A DNA stretch of 64,000 bases from contig DCUJ01000013.1 in assembly GCA_002328495.1 (NCBI GenBank), positions 1 through 64,000 of the forward strand. The letters run 5' to 3'. Both the position numbers and the translations under genes were made by a program. Positions 34,175 through 42,159 of the stretch are shown one piece after another (positions within the stretch are counted from its first letter, which is position 1; every line of letters begins with the position of its first letter). The notes under the pieces were generated by a model. It made no database searches and was not told the origin of the DNA. It saw nothing but the letters and a program-made list of their open reading frames with translations. The DNA comes from Sulfurospirillum sp. UBA2217. Its GTDB lineage: Bacteria > Campylobacterota > Campylobacteria > Campylobacterales > Sulfurospirillaceae.

Positions 34175-34582
34175 ATGATGAAAGTAGTTACGGGTGTGGT
34201 CGGAAATGATATCCATGTCGTCGCAAACAGGCTGATAGATATATCATTGCAAGCAAGAGGGTTTGAGGTATTTAATTTGGGTGTAAACACTTCATTGGAA
34301 GAGTTTATTGACGCTGTGGTTGAAACAGATGCCGATATTTTGCTGATTTCTTCCCTTAACGGTGAAGCAGAGGGTTGGTGTCGTGATTTGCAGTTTTTAC
34401 GCTCGGAGTATGAGCTTAAAGATGTCACCTTCGTGATAGGTGGCAATTTAGCTGTGGGTGAAGCCAAACAAAGCGATATCATCCCCAAGTACAAATCCTA
34501 TGGTTTTGATTTGGTCTTTCATCAAATAGACCTCAATACGGGATTGGATGAAATGGAGCGTTATATGAGAGAAAAACAATGA
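34175..34582 (+). CDS. Glutamate mutase small subunit (B12-binding, S/sigma)
   Basis: A 135-residue cobalamin-binding flavodoxin-like domain. The DxHxxG cobalt-ligand motif appears as DIHVVA (near residue 13): the ligand His is kept but the last Gly is Ala. 'ISSLNGEAEGWC' and 'VIGGNLAVGE' correspond to the other B12-contact loops. It pairs with the E subunit encoded next (4-bp overlap) to convert L-glutamate to threo-3-methylaspartate with adenosylcobalamin. It heads a four-gene operon. Confidence 0.88.
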   Translation: MMKVVTGVVGNDIHVVANRLIDISLQARGFEVFNLGVNTSLEEFIDAVVETDADILLISSLNGEAEGWCRDLQFLRSEYELKDVTFVIGGNLAVGEAKQSDIIPKYKSYGFDLVFHQIDLNTGLDEMERYMREKQ

Positions 34583-35943
34583 GTTTATTGCAAAAAGAAA
34601 GAGACGTCATCACCCGCAACGAATATGCCGATAGTTTCGACTTTGATGAGATTGAACACTTCATCCAAAACGCACCCAAAGAGCTTTTTATCTCACACCA
34701 TTTCAAAAAGCGAAACGGTGTTTTAGTGCAACCTCGAGGCGGTTTTCCGACCTATAAAAAAATGTTTGCACTGTACGATGAATTTATGAAAGCCGACATC
34801 GATGTTTTACCGCTCACCATTGATAGCAATACCCGCTTAAATGACTATGCGATGGCTAAGAAAATGTTAGCCTTGTCGGAAGAAAATGAGATGGATATGC
34901 TCAACGGCTATCCCTTGGTGAATCACGGCTACCGTACCACGAGAAAGATGATAACGCACTTTAATAAACCAGTGAGTCTTCGTCACGGAACACCCGATGC
35001 AAGGCTTTTGGTGGAGACAGCTTTGGCTTCTGGGATTTTTGAAATTGAGGGTGGACCTATCACTTACATGCTTCCGTATTCTAAAAATTTTCCTCTTGAT
35101 AAAGCTTTTTTATATTGGAAATACGTCGATAAAGTGTGTGCCAAATACTCAACACTGAATGAGCCTATTAATCGTGAATCCTTTGGACCGCTTACTGCAA
35201 CGCTGGTTCCTCCGTGTATCGTCATCGTCATTCAGCTTATCGAGATGCTCCTTTCCATTGAAGAGGGTGTGAAATCTTTTTCGGTGAGCTTTTCTCAAAA
35301 TGGCTCGATGATGCAAGATATCGTCACGTCCAATGTGTTGAAAAAATTAGCCCGTGAGTACGCCAATATGTTTGGTGGAGAAGATGCGATTATTAACCTC
35401 GTTTACCATCAATGGATGGGCGCATTTCCAAGAAATAAAGAGCTTTCCGATTCATTGATTAATACCAACACCGTGATTGCGGCAATGGTGCGAGCCGATA
35501 AAATTATTATCAAAACCCGTGATGAAGCTTTTGGCATCCCCACCATGCAATGCAACGCCCAATCGGTTGCTAACACCAAATACACACTTCGCACCCTTAA
35601 AGGTTTACCTGCTATCAAAGATGAAGCCGAAGAAGAAAATTTAGAGTTGGAAGTACGTGCCATTATGGATGCCGTCTTTAACGACCCCGCCGATACGTTG
35701 TGGCGAAAAGTGTTTAATACGATTAAAAGTGGGCTTATTGATGTGCCTTTTTCTCCACACATCATCAATCACAATGCAGTCATTACCATTCGCGATGATG
35801 AGGGCAATATCCGCATCATTGACAAAGGCAATTTACCGCTTCCTGAGCGTTGTTTTGCGTATGAAAAATCCAAAGTTACTTTGCCTCCAACACAGACAGA
35901 AGTCATCAATAAAATTATCCACGATATAGGAGCGATGTTATGA
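34579..35943 (+). CDS. Glutamate mutase large subunit (E/epsilon)
   Basis: A 454-residue TIM-barrel enzyme, slightly shorter than the ~480 usual for methylaspartate mutase E. Recognisable segments are 'VLVQPRGGFPTYKKM', 'PLTIDSNTRLNDY', 'LVNHGYRTTRKM', 'SLRHGTPDARLL' and 'EIEGGPITYMLPYSK'. The Arg residues in 'PRGG', 'GYRTTR' and 'LRHG' fit the known arginine claw that binds glutamate. It overlaps both neighbours by 4 bp, so S, E and L subunits are translated together. Fermentative partners such as methylaspartate ammonia-lyase are absent from the window. Confidence 0.92.
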   Translation: MSLLQKERDVITRNEYADSFDFDEIEHFIQNAPKELFISHHFKKRNGVLVQPRGGFPTYKKMFALYDEFMKADIDVLPLTIDSNTRLNDYAMAKKMLALSEENEMDMLNGYPLVNHGYRTTRKMITHFNKPVSLRHGTPDARLLVETALASGIFEIEGGPITYMLPYSKNFPLDKAFLYWKYVDKVCAKYSTLNEPINRESFGPLTATLVPPCIVIVIQLIEMLLSIEEGVKSFSVSFSQNGSMMQDIVTSNVLKKLAREYANMFGGEDAIINLVYHQWMGAFPRNKELSDSLINTNTVIAAMVRADKIIIKTRDEAFGIPTMQCNAQSVANTKYTLRTLKGLPAIKDEAEEENLELEVRAIMDAVFNDPADTLWRKVFNTIKSGLIDVPFSPHIINHNAVITIRDDEGNIRIIDKGNLPLPERCFAYEKSKVTLPPTQTEVINKIIHDIGAML

Positions 35944-37133
35944 GTAAACTCTTAATTGATGTGGGGAGTACCTATGTTAAAGTGTGTCAAAAAAGTGGAA
36001 TCAGTCAATATTTTCGAGATTTTAAAAAAGATATTTATGATGATTTAATCACCAAATGTGGGGATATCTTTTCGCAGTACAAGAAAGAAGATATCTTTAT
36101 CTGCTCTTCTGCCAATGGGGGTTTGAGTACGCTCATCATCGGGCTTACCAACTCCTTTAGCCTTAAATTTGCTAAAAATATCGCCTTTAATTCGGGTATT
36201 AACATCATCGATACCATTTTATACAGCAAAATTGAGGAATCAAAATCACCAGGAGAACTCGTAGATGTGGTCATTATCGTGGGTGGGATTGATGGCATTG
36301 GTAATGTGTTTGATGAAAAGCTTTTACGCTATCTTGAAAAAGTGCAGTACAGCAATATCGTTTATGTCGGGACAGCCCAAGATGCTAGCTTTTTAAAAGA
36401 GCATCTTCCAAATTTAACGGTGCTCTCCAACATCATCACCCATAAGTTACATGTAAACGGCAATGAGCTTAAAGAGTATCTGACCAATTTGTATCAAGCC
36501 GACATTGTGGGCAAAGAAGATATCAAGCACCTCTATGAAATCACCGCCAATCAAATCTACTCCACACCTTACATCGTGAATCGCTCACTGCCATTCATCG
36601 ATGCCAATTTTGATGTGGTCAATCCGTTTATTGTCGTGGACATCGGGGGAGCAACAACGGATATTCACTACAGTCGCGATTTGGTGCGTGATAATATCGT
36701 GAGTGAAAGCGGGTATGACCGTTTGGTGTTTAAAAAATTAGGGGTTTTCAAATCACGCGAAACACTCATATATGCAGCAAAAAACAACGAGTTTGTGTAT
36801 GAGTTGTTAGCGTATTTGAATGTAACAGAAAATATCTTAGAAGAAGAGAGTGAAAAAGCACTTCGCATTTTGATGCAACTCTCTATCTTTTTAGTGCTCT
36901 ATAAAGTTTCACGTCTCAATCCTCTGTATGTCACCTTACAACTTGAGTTGTTAAAGACCATCGTATTAACGGGGGGAATTACTAAGGTGTTGAACTACGA
37001 AGAGGTGGAAGTTATCATCAGTTTCTTTTATAAAAAAGTTATGAACGTCCATGCTCTGCCCAATATCGTGATGGATTATGATTATGCGATTTGGACTTTA
37101 GGTATGGAAAATACACAAAAAGAGGAGAAATAA
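35940..37133 (+). CDS. Glutamate mutase L protein (reactivase-like ASKHA ATPase)
   Basis: A 397-residue actin/Hsp70-fold ATPase. The phosphate-1 loop 'LLIDVGSTYVKV' is at the N-terminus and 'PFIVVDIGGATTDIH' is the second phosphate loop (near residue 225), with 'IVLTGGI' near 345 as the adenosine motif. MutL/GlmL proteins lie between or beside the mutase subunits and are thought to reactivate the enzyme by exchanging damaged cobalamin. It overlaps the E gene by 4 bp and the ligase gene by one base (TAATG). Confidence 0.9.
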   Translation: MSKLLIDVGSTYVKVCQKSGISQYFRDFKKDIYDDLITKCGDIFSQYKKEDIFICSSANGGLSTLIIGLTNSFSLKFAKNIAFNSGINIIDTILYSKIEESKSPGELVDVVIIVGGIDGIGNVFDEKLLRYLEKVQYSNIVYVGTAQDASFLKEHLPNLTVLSNIITHKLHVNGNELKEYLTNLYQADIVGKEDIKHLYEITANQIYSTPYIVNRSLPFIDANFDVVNPFIVVDIGGATTDIHYSRDLVRDNIVSESGYDRLVFKKLGVFKSRETLIYAAKNNEFVYELLAYLNVTENILEEESEKALRILMQLSIFLVLYKVSRLNPLYVTLQLELLKTIVLTGGITKVLNYEEVEVIISFFYKKVMNVHALPNIVMDYDYAIWTLGMENTQKEEK

Positions 37134-38707
37134 TGTCAATCAATTGTATTCGAGCCCTCATTGAAAAAGCAAATCGCGTCTGTCCGGATAAAGTGGCCAT
37201 TGTTGATGGGCAAAAAAGTCTCACGTATGCGGAGTTGTTTCGCAAAGTCAACCAAATCGCACGGTATTTTACGGAGTTAAAACTTGAAAGTGGTGCGCGT
37301 ATTGGTATTTACTCGCATAAAAGCAGCGAACAAATTGTAGCCATTTTAGCGATGCTCTCAACGGAGTATATCTTTGTGCCTATCTCTCGTCTTTTAAAAC
37401 CTGAGCAGGTAGAGCATATCATTAAAGATTGCGATATCGCGTGTATTATCACCGATAAGTCTAAAATTAAAAGTATTGATGAGATTGCGTATAGCGGTAA
37501 AATCGTCACGTATGAAGCCATAGAGCGTGACATTGTCTCGTTTGAAGAGATTTATAAATGTTGCAGTGATGAGTTTATATGTAATGTGATGGATTATAAA
37601 AATGCAGCGATTACTTACAGTTTTGGATTGACTGGATTTCCTCGTGGTATTGTGATGACACATCGCAATTTAATTGACAGTGCGCGTGTGGTTTCAAACT
37701 ATCTTCACTTAAAAGAGAGTGATGTCATTTCAGGCATATTGCCGTTTATTTTGGACTATGGTTTGAACCAAATCTTTTGCTCCATTTACAATAATGCAAC
37801 CTTGGCTCTTCATTCATTGGTGCTTCCAGCAGATTTTTTCAACCATGTGATTAACGATAACGTGACGATTATCCCTTGTATGCCTCCGCATATGACGCAG
37901 ATGTTTGAAGGAGACAACAAACGCCTTCCCCATCCAAAATTATTACAAAATGTGCGTATTGTGACCTCTTCGGGTGGGAAGATAACGCCTAAGATGATTA
38001 GCGATATTGAAGAGCGTTTTTCAAGTGCAAAATTTTATTCGATGCACGGGCTTACCGAAGCGTTTCGCTCGACCTATTTAGACCCAGCTCAACTTAAAAT
38101 CCGTCCTAATTCGATTGGAAAACCTATCCCTGGGGTTGAAATCCATGTCATCAATGAAAATGGTGATGAGTGTAAGCCTCGTGAAATTGGAGAGCTTATT
38201 CATCGGGGAGGCTACATCTACAAAGGTTTTTGGAAATCCAAAGAAGATACGGAAAAGCGCTTTAAAAGCATTCAGATTTTGAAAAATTGTGTCAATTTAG
38301 AAGGCGATTTGACCGATGAAATCGTCGTCGCTAGTGGTGATTTTGTCTACCGTGATGAAGAGGGGTATCTCTATTTTGTATGCAGAAGAGACGATATGAT
38401 TAAAGTGGGAGGTTTTCGCATAAGTCCTGCGGAAATTGAAAAGGTGGTTCATGAACGCCTCACATCCGTCAAAGCATGTGCTGTTTTCTCCATTGAAAAT
38501 GAAAAAAGTGAAGAAGAAATTGTGATGGTTTACAGTGCTCAAAAAGAGTTGTCTAAAAATGAGATTTTATTTGAACTCAAAGAACATTTACCAAACCATA
38601 TGATTCCAAGTATCATTTTATATAAAGAGAAGCTTCCGTATCTTAGTGCCTCTGAGGGTAAAATCGATAAAGAAGCCTTAAAAAAAGCTGTTTTAGAGTT
38701 ACGTTAA
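37133..38707 (+). CDS. AMP-forming acyl/aminoacyl ligase of the ANL superfamily
   Basis: The start at 37133 (MSINCIRALIEKANRV) follows AGAGGAG and overlaps the preceding stop; it gives 524 residues. ANL motifs are visible: the P-loop 'TYSFGLTGFPRGIVMTHRNL' (near 160, changed from the usual SGTTGxPKG), 'YSMHGLTEAFRSTYL', 'ASGDFVYRDEEGYLYF' and 'IKVGGFRISPAEIE', with the C-terminal catalytic Lys in 'SEGKIDKEAL'. It adenylates a carboxylic acid and may load it on CoA or a carrier protein. Following the mutase genes, 3-methylaspartate is a candidate substrate. No carrier protein or NRPS gene is nearby. Confidence 0.88.
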   Translation: MSINCIRALIEKANRVCPDKVAIVDGQKSLTYAELFRKVNQIARYFTELKLESGARIGIYSHKSSEQIVAILAMLSTEYIFVPISRLLKPEQVEHIIKDCDIACIITDKSKIKSIDEIAYSGKIVTYEAIERDIVSFEEIYKCCSDEFICNVMDYKNAAITYSFGLTGFPRGIVMTHRNLIDSARVVSNYLHLKESDVISGILPFILDYGLNQIFCSIYNNATLALHSLVLPADFFNHVINDNVTIIPCMPPHMTQMFEGDNKRLPHPKLLQNVRIVTSSGGKITPKMISDIEERFSSAKFYSMHGLTEAFRSTYLDPAQLKIRPNSIGKPIPGVEIHVINENGDECKPREIGELIHRGGYIYKGFWKSKEDTEKRFKSIQILKNCVNLEGDLTDEIVVASGDFVYRDEEGYLYFVCRRDDMIKVGGFRISPAEIEKVVHERLTSVKACAVFSIENEKSEEEIVMVYSAQKELSKNEILFELKEHLPNHMIPSIILYKEKLPYLSASEGKIDKEALKKAVLELR

Positions 38708-38809
38708 ATGCTTACATGTAAAGAGGGACTTAAGTGAAGCTTATGCAAATTTAAGTAAAGTTAAGGTAAAATCCTTGCCTTAAATTATATTTTTCGAAGG
38801 AATTTTTAG

Positions 38810-38944
38810 ATGAAAAGAACGTACCAACCCCACAGTACTCCTAAAAAGAGAACCCATGGTTTTAGACTTAGAATGAAGACAAAAGGTGGCCGTAAAGTCA
38901 TTTCAGCACGTCGTGCTAAAGGAAGAAGCAGATTGGCTGTTTAA
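38810..38944 (+). CDS. rpmH: 50S ribosomal protein L34
   Basis: A 44-residue protein starting MKRTYQPHSTPKKRTHGFRL and ending KGRSRLAV, the classic L34 sequence. A ribosome binding site (GAAGGAA) lies 7-13 bases upstream. It leads the conserved rpmH-rnpA-yidD-yidC-jag-mnmE operon. The 3' end overlaps the proposed rnpA start by 13 bp. The 102-bp leader (38708-38809) contains a TTACATGTAA (38712), a TTAAGG/CCTTAA inverted repeat and a TAAAAT-like -10. Confidence 0.98.
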   Translation: MKRTYQPHSTPKKRTHGFRLRMKTKGGRKVISARRAKGRSRLAV

Positions 38945-39270
38945 AGGCGTATGAAACTCTCAAGGAGACGCGAGAGTTTTCATCGGTTTACAATCACGCA
39001 AAAAAATGGCACACTGAGAGTGCTTTAGTTTTTTACCATCACGATACAACGAAAAAAGTAGGATTTACTGCCAGTAAAAAAGTCGGAAATGCCGTGAAAC
39101 GCAATTTGGCAAAACGTAGACTTCGTGCAGTTTTTTTGGAGATTCAATCATCGTTGTGTGAAGGTGTGTATGTTTTTGTAGCGAAAGAGAAGATGAATCA
39201 TATGTCGTATGACGTTCTTAAAAAAGGGATTGTCTGGTCGATGAAAAAATTAAATTGTGTTAAAGAATGA
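38932..39270 (+). CDS. rnpA: RNase P protein component, apparent ATT start
   Basis: Translating from 38932 gives 112 residues with the RnpA core: 'LKETREFSSVYNHAKKWH', then 'VGFTASKKVGNAVKRNLAKR', the RNR-type basic motif. The frame is open only from 38920, and no ATG, GTG or TTG precedes the conserved region; ATT at 38932 is the only near-start codon. It is preceded at 7-10 bases by AAAGGAAG, a strong ribosome binding site inside rpmH. The only in-frame ATGs are far inside the gene. The protein matures tRNA 5' ends with the RNase P RNA. It overlaps yidD by 4 bp. Confidence 0.85.
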   Translation: MGCLKAYETLKETREFSSVYNHAKKWHTESALVFYHHDTTKKVGFTASKKVGNAVKRNLAKRRLRAVFLEIQSSLCEGVYVFVAKEKMNHMSYDVLKKGIVWSMKKLNCVKE

Positions 39271-39620
39271 AAACTTTAGCACTTTTTTTGATAAAGCTTT
39301 ATCAGAGGTTTTTTACACTGATTGGCTATGGAAGTTGTCGTTATTATCCGACGTGTTCACAGTATGCGAAAGAACAACTTCTACACAATGGTTTGATAAA
39401 AGCACTCTTTTACAGTATGGTTCGTATTTTAAAATGTAATCAGCTTTTTGACGGGGGAATTGACTATCCTGTCATAACAAAGTTGATACCCTCTTCTTTT
39501 TCTCTCTCTCCTAAACATGCATCCATGTGTATTCATTTTTGGTTGATACCCAAAAATAAGAAAAGTTTTTACGTTGTAAAAGCTTTTAAACCATTTGATA
39601 TAAAGGGAAACTCGTGCTAG
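39267..39620 (+). CDS. yidD: Membrane protein insertion efficiency factor YidD
   Basis: A 117-residue protein with the YidD core 'LALFLIKLYQRFFTLIGYGS' and 'CRYYPTCSQYAKEQLLHNG', with its conserved Cys residues, followed by 'KCNQLFDGGIDYPV'. It sits at the inner membrane beside YidC and helps insertion. It overlaps rnpA by 4 bp and yidC by 7 bp. The C-terminal ~40 residues are less conserved. Confidence 0.95.
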   Translation: MKTLALFLIKLYQRFFTLIGYGSCRYYPTCSQYAKEQLLHNGLIKALFYSMVRILKCNQLFDGGIDYPVITKLIPSSFSLSPKHASMCIHFWLIPKNKKSFYVVKAFKPFDIKGNSC

Positions 39621-41200
39621 AAAAACTTACCCCGCAGGTGCGCATTATCATTGCCACAGTCTTATCTTTCGGATTTTTTGCTCTCTATGATCATTATTTT
39701 ATTCCTAAAACACCTCTTGTTGAGACAAATACAACCACTTCTTCGCAAGCACTTCCAGCGAGTACAGCAAGTGCACCGCAGATTGCGACTTCATTATCTA
39801 CTGATGTTGCCGACGCTCCTTTGGTGGCTACAAAAGAGGGTGATATCATTGCTACGATTAAAGCACCTTCGTATGAATTGCATATTGATAAACTTGGGAG
39901 AATTACAAAGTTTTATCTCTTAGAGGGTAAGTACAAAAACGATCAAGGCGAGCGTTTTCAGCTTGTTGATGCAACGCAGGGTTTATTGCCTTTAGAAATC
40001 AGATTTAGTGATAAAGCTTTGAATGCTGATGCGTTTGTGATCCCTTACAGTGCAGATAAGCACAGTGTTGATGTGAGTGAAGGTGGAAGCACTTTGGTTT
40101 TGAGTCAAACGCTTGGCAGTATGGTCGTGACCAAAACATTGACCTTTTATCCTGCTGGAAATTATGACGTACATGTAAAGCTGAGCGAGCCAAAAGAGTA
40201 TTTTATTACAGCGGGTTTTCGTCCTAGTGTTGCATTAGATAGTTACACCTTTCATGGTGCTTTGATTAAAAAATCAGACGGTACGATAAAAACCATTGAT
40301 GATGGTAGCGTAAAAGTAGATGAACGTTTTGATAAAGCACGTATTGTTGCAAATGCGGACAAATACTACACAACATTTATGTATGAACTTAGCCTTGGTC
40401 TTGATACGGTTGTAACTATTGGAAAAGAGAACAATCCTTTAGTGTTTATCAAAGGGAGTGATGATTTTAAAGCAAGTGGATATATCGGACCTAAAGATTT
40501 TCAACTCTTAAAATCTATTCATCCAGAGCTTACGGATGTGGTAGAATATGGGTTTTTTACATTCATTGCAAAACCACTCTTTACGTTGCTTTCTTACCTA
40601 CATGGTATTTTTGGTAACTGGGGTTGGGCTATTGTTTTTATGACGATTATTGTTCGTTTGGTGCTCTATCCTTTGACGTACAAAGGTATGGTTTCTATGA
40701 ACAAGCTCAAAGAGTTGGGACCTAAAGTGAAAGAGTTGCAAGCTAAATATGGCGATGATAAGCAAAAACTCAACACCCATATGATGGAGCTTTATAAAAA
40801 ACACGGTGCCAATCCAATGGGTGGATGTTTACCTATTTTACTTCAAATTCCTGTCTTTTTTGCAGTCTATCGCGTGCTTCAAAATGCGATTGAATTAAAA
40901 GGTGCAGCGTGGATTTTATGGGTTCAAGATTTAGCCGTGATGGATCCTTATTTTATCCTTCCTGTGGCTATGGGAATTACGATGTTCTTGCATCAACGCA
41001 TTACACCAACGACCTTTACTGACCCAATGCAAGAAAAAATTATGAAGTTTTTACCCCTTATCTTCACATTTTTCTTTGTGACATTCCCTGCGGGTTTGAC
41101 CCTTTATTGGTTTACAAACAATTTAGCATCCATCGTTCAGCAGTTTTATGTTAACAGACTTTTTGCAAAAAAGAATGAAGAACAAAAGGCAGAAAAATGA
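39614..41200 (+). CDS. yidC: Membrane protein insertase YidC
   Basis: A 528-residue insertase of the Gram-negative type: an N-terminal TM (ATVLSFGFFALYDHYF), a large periplasmic beta-domain (about 75-310) and five C-terminal TMs starting with 'NWGWAIVFMTIIVRLVLYPL', where the Arg is the conserved hydrophilic-groove residue. 'KHGANPMGGCLPILLQIPVF' is the family signature. It begins with GTG at 39614, overlapping yidD. It inserts inner-membrane proteins alone or with Sec. Confidence 0.97.
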   Translation: MLEKLTPQVRIIIATVLSFGFFALYDHYFIPKTPLVETNTTTSSQALPASTASAPQIATSLSTDVADAPLVATKEGDIIATIKAPSYELHIDKLGRITKFYLLEGKYKNDQGERFQLVDATQGLLPLEIRFSDKALNADAFVIPYSADKHSVDVSEGGSTLVLSQTLGSMVVTKTLTFYPAGNYDVHVKLSEPKEYFITAGFRPSVALDSYTFHGALIKKSDGTIKTIDDGSVKVDERFDKARIVANADKYYTTFMYELSLGLDTVVTIGKENNPLVFIKGSDDFKASGYIGPKDFQLLKSIHPELTDVVEYGFFTFIAKPLFTLLSYLHGIFGNWGWAIVFMTIIVRLVLYPLTYKGMVSMNKLKELGPKVKELQAKYGDDKQKLNTHMMELYKKHGANPMGGCLPILLQIPVFFAVYRVLQNAIELKGAAWILWVQDLAVMDPYFILPVAMGITMFLHQRITPTTFTDPMQEKIMKFLPLIFTFFFVTFPAGLTLYWFTNNLASIVQQFYVNRLFAKKNEEQKAEK

Positions 41201-42159
41201 TCAAAGTCGAAGCACCAACACTTCAAGAAGCGTATTCTAAAGCTGCGGCACAGTTGTCGTGTTCGGTGATTGATTTAGAGATAAATATTCTTCAAAATGG
41301 CTCAAATGGTTTTTTGGGAATGTTTAAAAAAAGTGCCATCATTGAAGCGGTACGTAAAGGCACAAAACCTCTTCGTGAAGATAAAAAAGAGACTTTTATT
41401 AGCACGCCCAAGGAGAAAGAACCATCTTTGAACAATGTTCCTTTAGGTGAAGAAAAACAAAATGATCGTAGCAGACGCAATAAAAACAGACGTAATAAAT
41501 TGAAAAACAAAGAGCTCAGTAAGCCTGAAGAGACACGTTTTCCTAAACCTGAATCCAGTATGGGCAAAGAGCTTAGAGAAGTGCAAAAGAGCGATATAAG
41601 CACTGAAATACCTAAAGTGCTTGTCAAAGAGGTACGCCTTAATACTGCGCCAAAGGTAATCGAAAATACGTTTGTTACTTCAAAGAGGCAGGTAGCTGAA
41701 GTCATCGATGATGTGCGTGCCTGTGTTCAAAATCTTTTTAAATACAGCTGTTTTACACTTGATGTTCCGACCATTTCTAAATACAATGATGATACGATTT
41801 TAATTGAATTTTCAGGTGAAGATGCTGCTTTGCTAATCGGCAAAGAAGGCTATCGCTACAAAGCGCTTTCGTATCTTTTATATAATTGGATAAATCTTAA
41901 GTATGGTCTTAATATTCGTCTTGAAATTGCGGAATTTTTAAAAAACCAAGAAGAGATGATTGAAAAGTATCTTCTTCCCGTAATGGAACGCATTCGCACG
42001 AGCGGAAGAGGGCAGACAAAAATTTTGGATGGTGTGTTGATAAAAATTGCACTGGAATCTTTGCGCAAAGAATTTCCAGAAAAGTACGTTGGTATAAAAT
42101 CGGGTCGTGAAGGTGGTAAATTTATCGTTGTTAACGACTTTAATAGGAAAAATGCATAG
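41197..42159 (+). CDS. jag: Jag/KhpB-like RNA-binding protein
   Basis: A 320-residue protein with a Jag-N domain at 1-52 ('LDLEINILQNGSNGFLGMFK'-like: IDLEINILQNGSNGFLGMF), a long charged linker (55-165) and a KH domain with 'GEDAALLIGKEGYRYKALSY' (GxxG loop as GKEG). The C-terminal region occupies the R3H position, but the RxxxH motif is not visible, so that domain looks degenerate. KhpB/Jag proteins bind RNA and influence cell division and envelope synthesis. It overlaps yidC by 4 bp and mnmE by 4 bp. Confidence 0.88.
   Translation: MIKVEAPTLQEAYSKAAAQLSCSVIDLEINILQNGSNGFLGMFKKSAIIEAVRKGTKPLREDKKETFISTPKEKEPSLNNVPLGEEKQNDRSRRNKNRRNKLKNKELSKPEETRFPKPESSMGKELREVQKSDISTEIPKVLVKEVRLNTAPKVIENTFVTSKRQVAEVIDDVRACVQNLFKYSCFTLDVPTISKYNDDTILIEFSGEDAALLIGKEGYRYKALSYLLYNWINLKYGLNIRLEIAEFLKNQEEMIEKYLLPVMERIRTSGRGQTKILDGVLIKIALESLRKEFPEKYVGIKSGREGGKFIVVNDFNRKNA

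Noticed and set aside
38951..39029. rnpA starting at the ATG at 38951
   Set aside because: That ATG is in another frame that stops after about 25 codons; the conserved RnpA sequence is in the frame from 38932.
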